A stretch of 64,000 bases of DNA, taken from NCBI GenBank assembly GCA_033765345.1, contig JANRIC010000131.1, forward strand, positions 1 through 64,000, written 5' to 3'. Shown one piece after another: positions 61,547 to 64,000 of the stretch. Source of the DNA: JANRIC01 sp033765345 (GTDB lineage: Bacteria; Bacteroidota; Bacteroidia; Cytophagales; Microscillaceae). Below the pieces are notes generated by a model, which saw only the letters and a list, made by a program, of their open reading frames with translations, made no database searches and had not been told where the DNA came from. Made by a program: the position numbers and the translations under genes. Within the stretch, counting starts at the first letter, position 1; each line of letters starts with the position of its first letter.

Positions 61547-63871
61547 ATGAGAATTTTACCAAAGATTATTTTATTAAGTACCCTATTTCTTGGTTTTACG
61601 GATCACGAATCTAAATGGACTCGGATCGAGAAAGATGACTTTATCCTTGTTACTAATAAAGGCGGACAAACCCTGGGCTACTCTCCCAAATCAGGTATCA
61701 AAATCCTAACTGTGGATCGATTTGCTTTTAAAGACCTAAACCAGAACGGTCAATTAGACCCTTATGAAGACTGGAGGCTCACTACCGAAGAACGAGCAGC
61801 TGATCTGGCTTCTAAAATGACCATTGAACAAATCGCAGGACTCATGTTATACAGTGGGCACCAGCGCATTCCCGGAGGTGGATTCGGCGCAGGGGGTACA
61901 TACAAGGGCAAAAAATTTGAGGAGAGCGGTGCCAAATCTTCCGACCTGAGCGACCAACAAATTGAGTTCTTGACCAATGATAATCTCAGACACGTACTCA
62001 TCACCACCGTGGAAAGCCCCGAAGTGGCTGCTACCTGGAACAACAACGCCCAAGCACTGGTAGAGGGATTAGGACTTGGTATCCCCGCCAACAACAGCTC
62101 AGACCCCCGACACGAAGCCAACGCTGATGAAGAATATACTCTGGGTGCTGGTGGAAACATCTCAAGATGGCCTGGTTCACTAGGTCTGGCAGCGAGCTTT
62201 GATCCCGAATTGGTCAGACAATTTGGCGAAATCGCTTCCAGAGAGTATCGCGCGCTAGGCTTAACCACTGCCCTTTCTCCGCAAATTGATCTGGCTACTG
62301 ATCCTCGGTGGTACCGCTTCAATGGTACTTTTGGGATTAGCCCCCAATTATCCACAGATATGGCAAGAGCTTATATTGATGGTTTTCAAACTTCTTCCTC
62401 AGCCCAAGAAATCAAAAACGGCTGGGGTTACGAAAGTGTCAATGCTATGGCCAAACATTGGCCGGGCGGTGGTACAGGAGAAGCCGGTAGAGATGCCCAT
62501 TATGGCTTTGGAAAATTTGCCGTATTTCCAGGCAACAACTTACAAACCCACCTGAAGCCTTTTATCGAGGGTGCTTTTGCTTTAAAAGGTGGTACAAAAA
62601 TGGCCTCCGCCGTGATGCCCTATTACACCATCTCATACAAACAAAACCTCAATGGTGAGCACGTAGGAAATGCCTTCAGCAAATATCTGATCACCGATTT
62701 ATTAAGAGAAAAATACGGCTATGAGGGCGTGGTTTGTACGGATTGGGGCGTGACCAGAGACGATGAAGGAATGGCAGTTTTTGGGAGAACACCCTGGGGA
62801 GTAGAGCACCTAACCATAGCCGAAAGGCATTACAAGATATTATTAGCTGGTTGTGATCAATTCGGTGGCAATAACGATGTCGAACCTGTGATCCAGGCCT
62901 ATCAAATGGGTGTGAAGGAATTTGGGGAAGCTTTTATGAGAAAACGATTCGAGCAATCTGCCATCAGACTTCTCAAAAATATATTTAGGGTGGGTTTGTT
63001 TGAAAATCCTTATCTCGAGATTGCCAAAACCAAATCCCTTGTGGGTAATCCCGAATTTATGAATGCTGGCTATCAGGCACAGCTAAAGTCCATAGTACTG
63101 CTCAAGAATAAGGGGAAAATACTGCCTATTCAGAAAAAACAAACCGTATATATTCCTAAAAGGTATTTTCCGGCATCTTCAAACTTCTTTGGTGTAGAGA
63201 CTCCTGCCGAATGGAAATATCCGATCAGTCTGAATTTAGCAGCCAGGTATTTTCACGTAACCGAGAATCCCGAAGATGCTGACCTGGCTTTGGTGGTAGT
63301 CAATAACCCAGATAACGGCCGTACTGCGGGCTACAGTGAAGAAGATGCCAAAAAAGGCGGAAATGGATTTTTGCCCATTAGTTTGCAGTATCGCCCTTAT
63401 ACTGCCACCGAAGCACGTGATCCAAGCCTGGCGGGTGATCACAGAGAAAAGGACGTACTTAATCGTACCTACAAAAATAAAACCGTAACTGCTACCAACA
63501 AATCAGACCTGGATTTGATCCTGGAAACCAAAAAAGCCATGAAAGGCAAACCTTTAGTCGTAGTTTTAAAGATCAGCAATCCAATGGTAGTGGCTGAGTT
63601 TGAGAAGGAAGTTGAGTCGCTGATTGTCAATTTCAGGATACAAGATCAGGCAATTCTGGACGTGCTTTCAGGGGCCTTCGAGCCCTCTGCTTTGCTCCCG
63701 CTACAATTACCAGCAGATATGCTGACCGTAGAAACCCAAAAAGAAGATATGCCTTTTGATATGAAAGTTCACATAGATTCCGAAGGGAATGCCTACGATT
63801 TTGCTTTTGGTTTAAATTGGAAAGGTCTGATTCAAGACCAAAGAAGTAAGAAATATCTAAAAACAAGGTAA
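61547..63871 (+). CDS. Secreted GH3 beta-glycosidase
   Basis: This 774-residue protein has a signal peptide (MRILPKIILLSTLFLGF). GH3 domain 1 covers about 80-460, with AMAKHWPGGGTGEAGRDAHY near 300 and the nucleophile D399 in YEGVVCTDWGVTRDDEG. Domain 2 follows (SIVLLKNKGKILPIQKKQTVY and LPLQLPAD near the end). The likely substrate is a beta-glucoside or beta-xyloside. It follows the class V enzyme gene by about 100 nt on the same strand. Confidence 0.92.
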   Translation: MRILPKIILLSTLFLGFTDHESKWTRIEKDDFILVTNKGGQTLGYSPKSGIKILTVDRFAFKDLNQNGQLDPYEDWRLTTEERAADLASKMTIEQIAGLMLYSGHQRIPGGGFGAGGTYKGKKFEESGAKSSDLSDQQIEFLTNDNLRHVLITTVESPEVAATWNNNAQALVEGLGLGIPANNSSDPRHEANADEEYTLGAGGNISRWPGSLGLAASFDPELVRQFGEIASREYRALGLTTALSPQIDLATDPRWYRFNGTFGISPQLSTDMARAYIDGFQTSSSAQEIKNGWGYESVNAMAKHWPGGGTGEAGRDAHYGFGKFAVFPGNNLQTHLKPFIEGAFALKGGTKMASAVMPYYTISYKQNLNGEHVGNAFSKYLITDLLREKYGYEGVVCTDWGVTRDDEGMAVFGRTPWGVEHLTIAERHYKILLAGCDQFGGNNDVEPVIQAYQMGVKEFGEAFMRKRFEQSAIRLLKNIFRVGLFENPYLEIAKTKSLVGNPEFMNAGYQAQLKSIVLLKNKGKILPIQKKQTVYIPKRYFPASSNFFGVETPAEWKYPISLNLAARYFHVTENPEDADLALVVVNNPDNGRTAGYSEEDAKKGGNGFLPISLQYRPYTATEARDPSLAGDHREKDVLNRTYKNKTVTATNKSDLDLILETKKAMKGKPLVVVLKISNPMVVAEFEKEVESLIVNFRIQDQAILDVLSGAFEPSALLPLQLPADMLTVETQKEDMPFDMKVHIDSEGNAYDFAFGLNWKGLIQDQRSKKYLKTR

Positions 63872-63902
63872 TTTCTCTGGTTTTTCTCATGCCATCGTTT
63901 TA

Positions 63903-63936
63903 TTGCCATTGTCAGTATATTCCCTGGCAATGGCAA
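63903..63936. terminator. Hairpin after the GH3 gene
   Basis: TTGCCATTG (63903-63911) is a perfect complement of CAATGGCAA (63928-63936), beginning 32 nt after the GH3 stop. There is no T tract, so it may be a weak terminator or an RNA-stabilising stem. The final 64 bases of the window show nothing else. Confidence 0.5.
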
Positions 63937-64000
63937 ACTTAATTTATGCTGTTTTGGATATTTAAAAAAAGTGCTATTATGTTTTCAGAACAGTCTAAGG

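Overview
The window comes from a chromosome of the phylum Bacteroidota, most likely Cytophagia or Saprospiria. The evidence is a type IX secretion (T9SS) C-terminal sorting domain on a giant FG-GAP protein, a 7TMR-DISM/SpoIIE signalling protein, GH95 and GH3 secreted glycosidases, lipoproteins with short Bacteroidota-type signal peptides, the Bacteroidota-type biosynthetic arginine decarboxylase, MenB and LpxK. No rRNA, CRISPR array or phage is present. One tRNA (Leu, CAG) lies near the right end.

Layout. 1-141: end of an IS1-family element running off the left edge. 142-3700: AT-rich 9-bp repeats, an archaemetzincin and an FtsX/MacB-type permease. 3872-6084: a compact AAA ATPase + unknown-protein pair that looks like an accessory (possibly defence) module. 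6160-13949: minus-strand run of two paralogous FAD oxidoreductases, a 7TM-SpoIIE phosphatase and a GH95 alpha-L-fucosidase. 14120-18338: patatin-like lipase, a SHOCT-type protein, SulP transporter and beta carbonic anhydrase. 18354-26524: giant FG-GAP/T9SS protein and a divergent PKD lipoprotein. 26533-32011: HtpX-like protease, then fdhD, a molybdopterin oxidoreductase and moaA, a molybdenum-enzyme group. 32285-41180: minus-strand cell-envelope cluster (acyl-CoA ligase, WecE-type aminotransferase, GT4, GT2, methyltransferase, asparagine synthetase, lpxK). 41416-43095: menB and an orphan PD-(D/E)XK-like protein. 43449-45650: a repeat-rich, decaying region with a 21-bp tandem array, a frameshifted and truncated TonB/YwqK-type gene, a transposase tail and REP-like repeats. 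45669-53188: a HEAT-cyclophilin lipoprotein, recQ, and divergent arginine deiminase and arginine decarboxylase genes. 53422-57808: small ordinary genes (HAD phosphatase, SPOR, DUF2147, RNase AS-like, DUF427, DUF547, GNAT). 57942-60071: a degenerate 21-bp array, direct repeats around a putative sugar O-methyltransferase, twin terminators and tRNA-Leu. 60186-63871: a class V aminotransferase-like protein and a GH3 glycosidase.

The most unusual content is not a single gene but the repeat ecology. Two unrelated arrays share an exact 21-bp (seven-codon) period. A 9-bp AT-only array starts exactly at the stop codons of two unrelated genes. A 1.4-kb segment carrying one gene is bracketed by direct repeats beside a tRNA. 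The best candidate for an undescribed protein system is the two-gene ATPase module at 3872-6084. All functional calls rest on motif recognition by eye; no database search was run.
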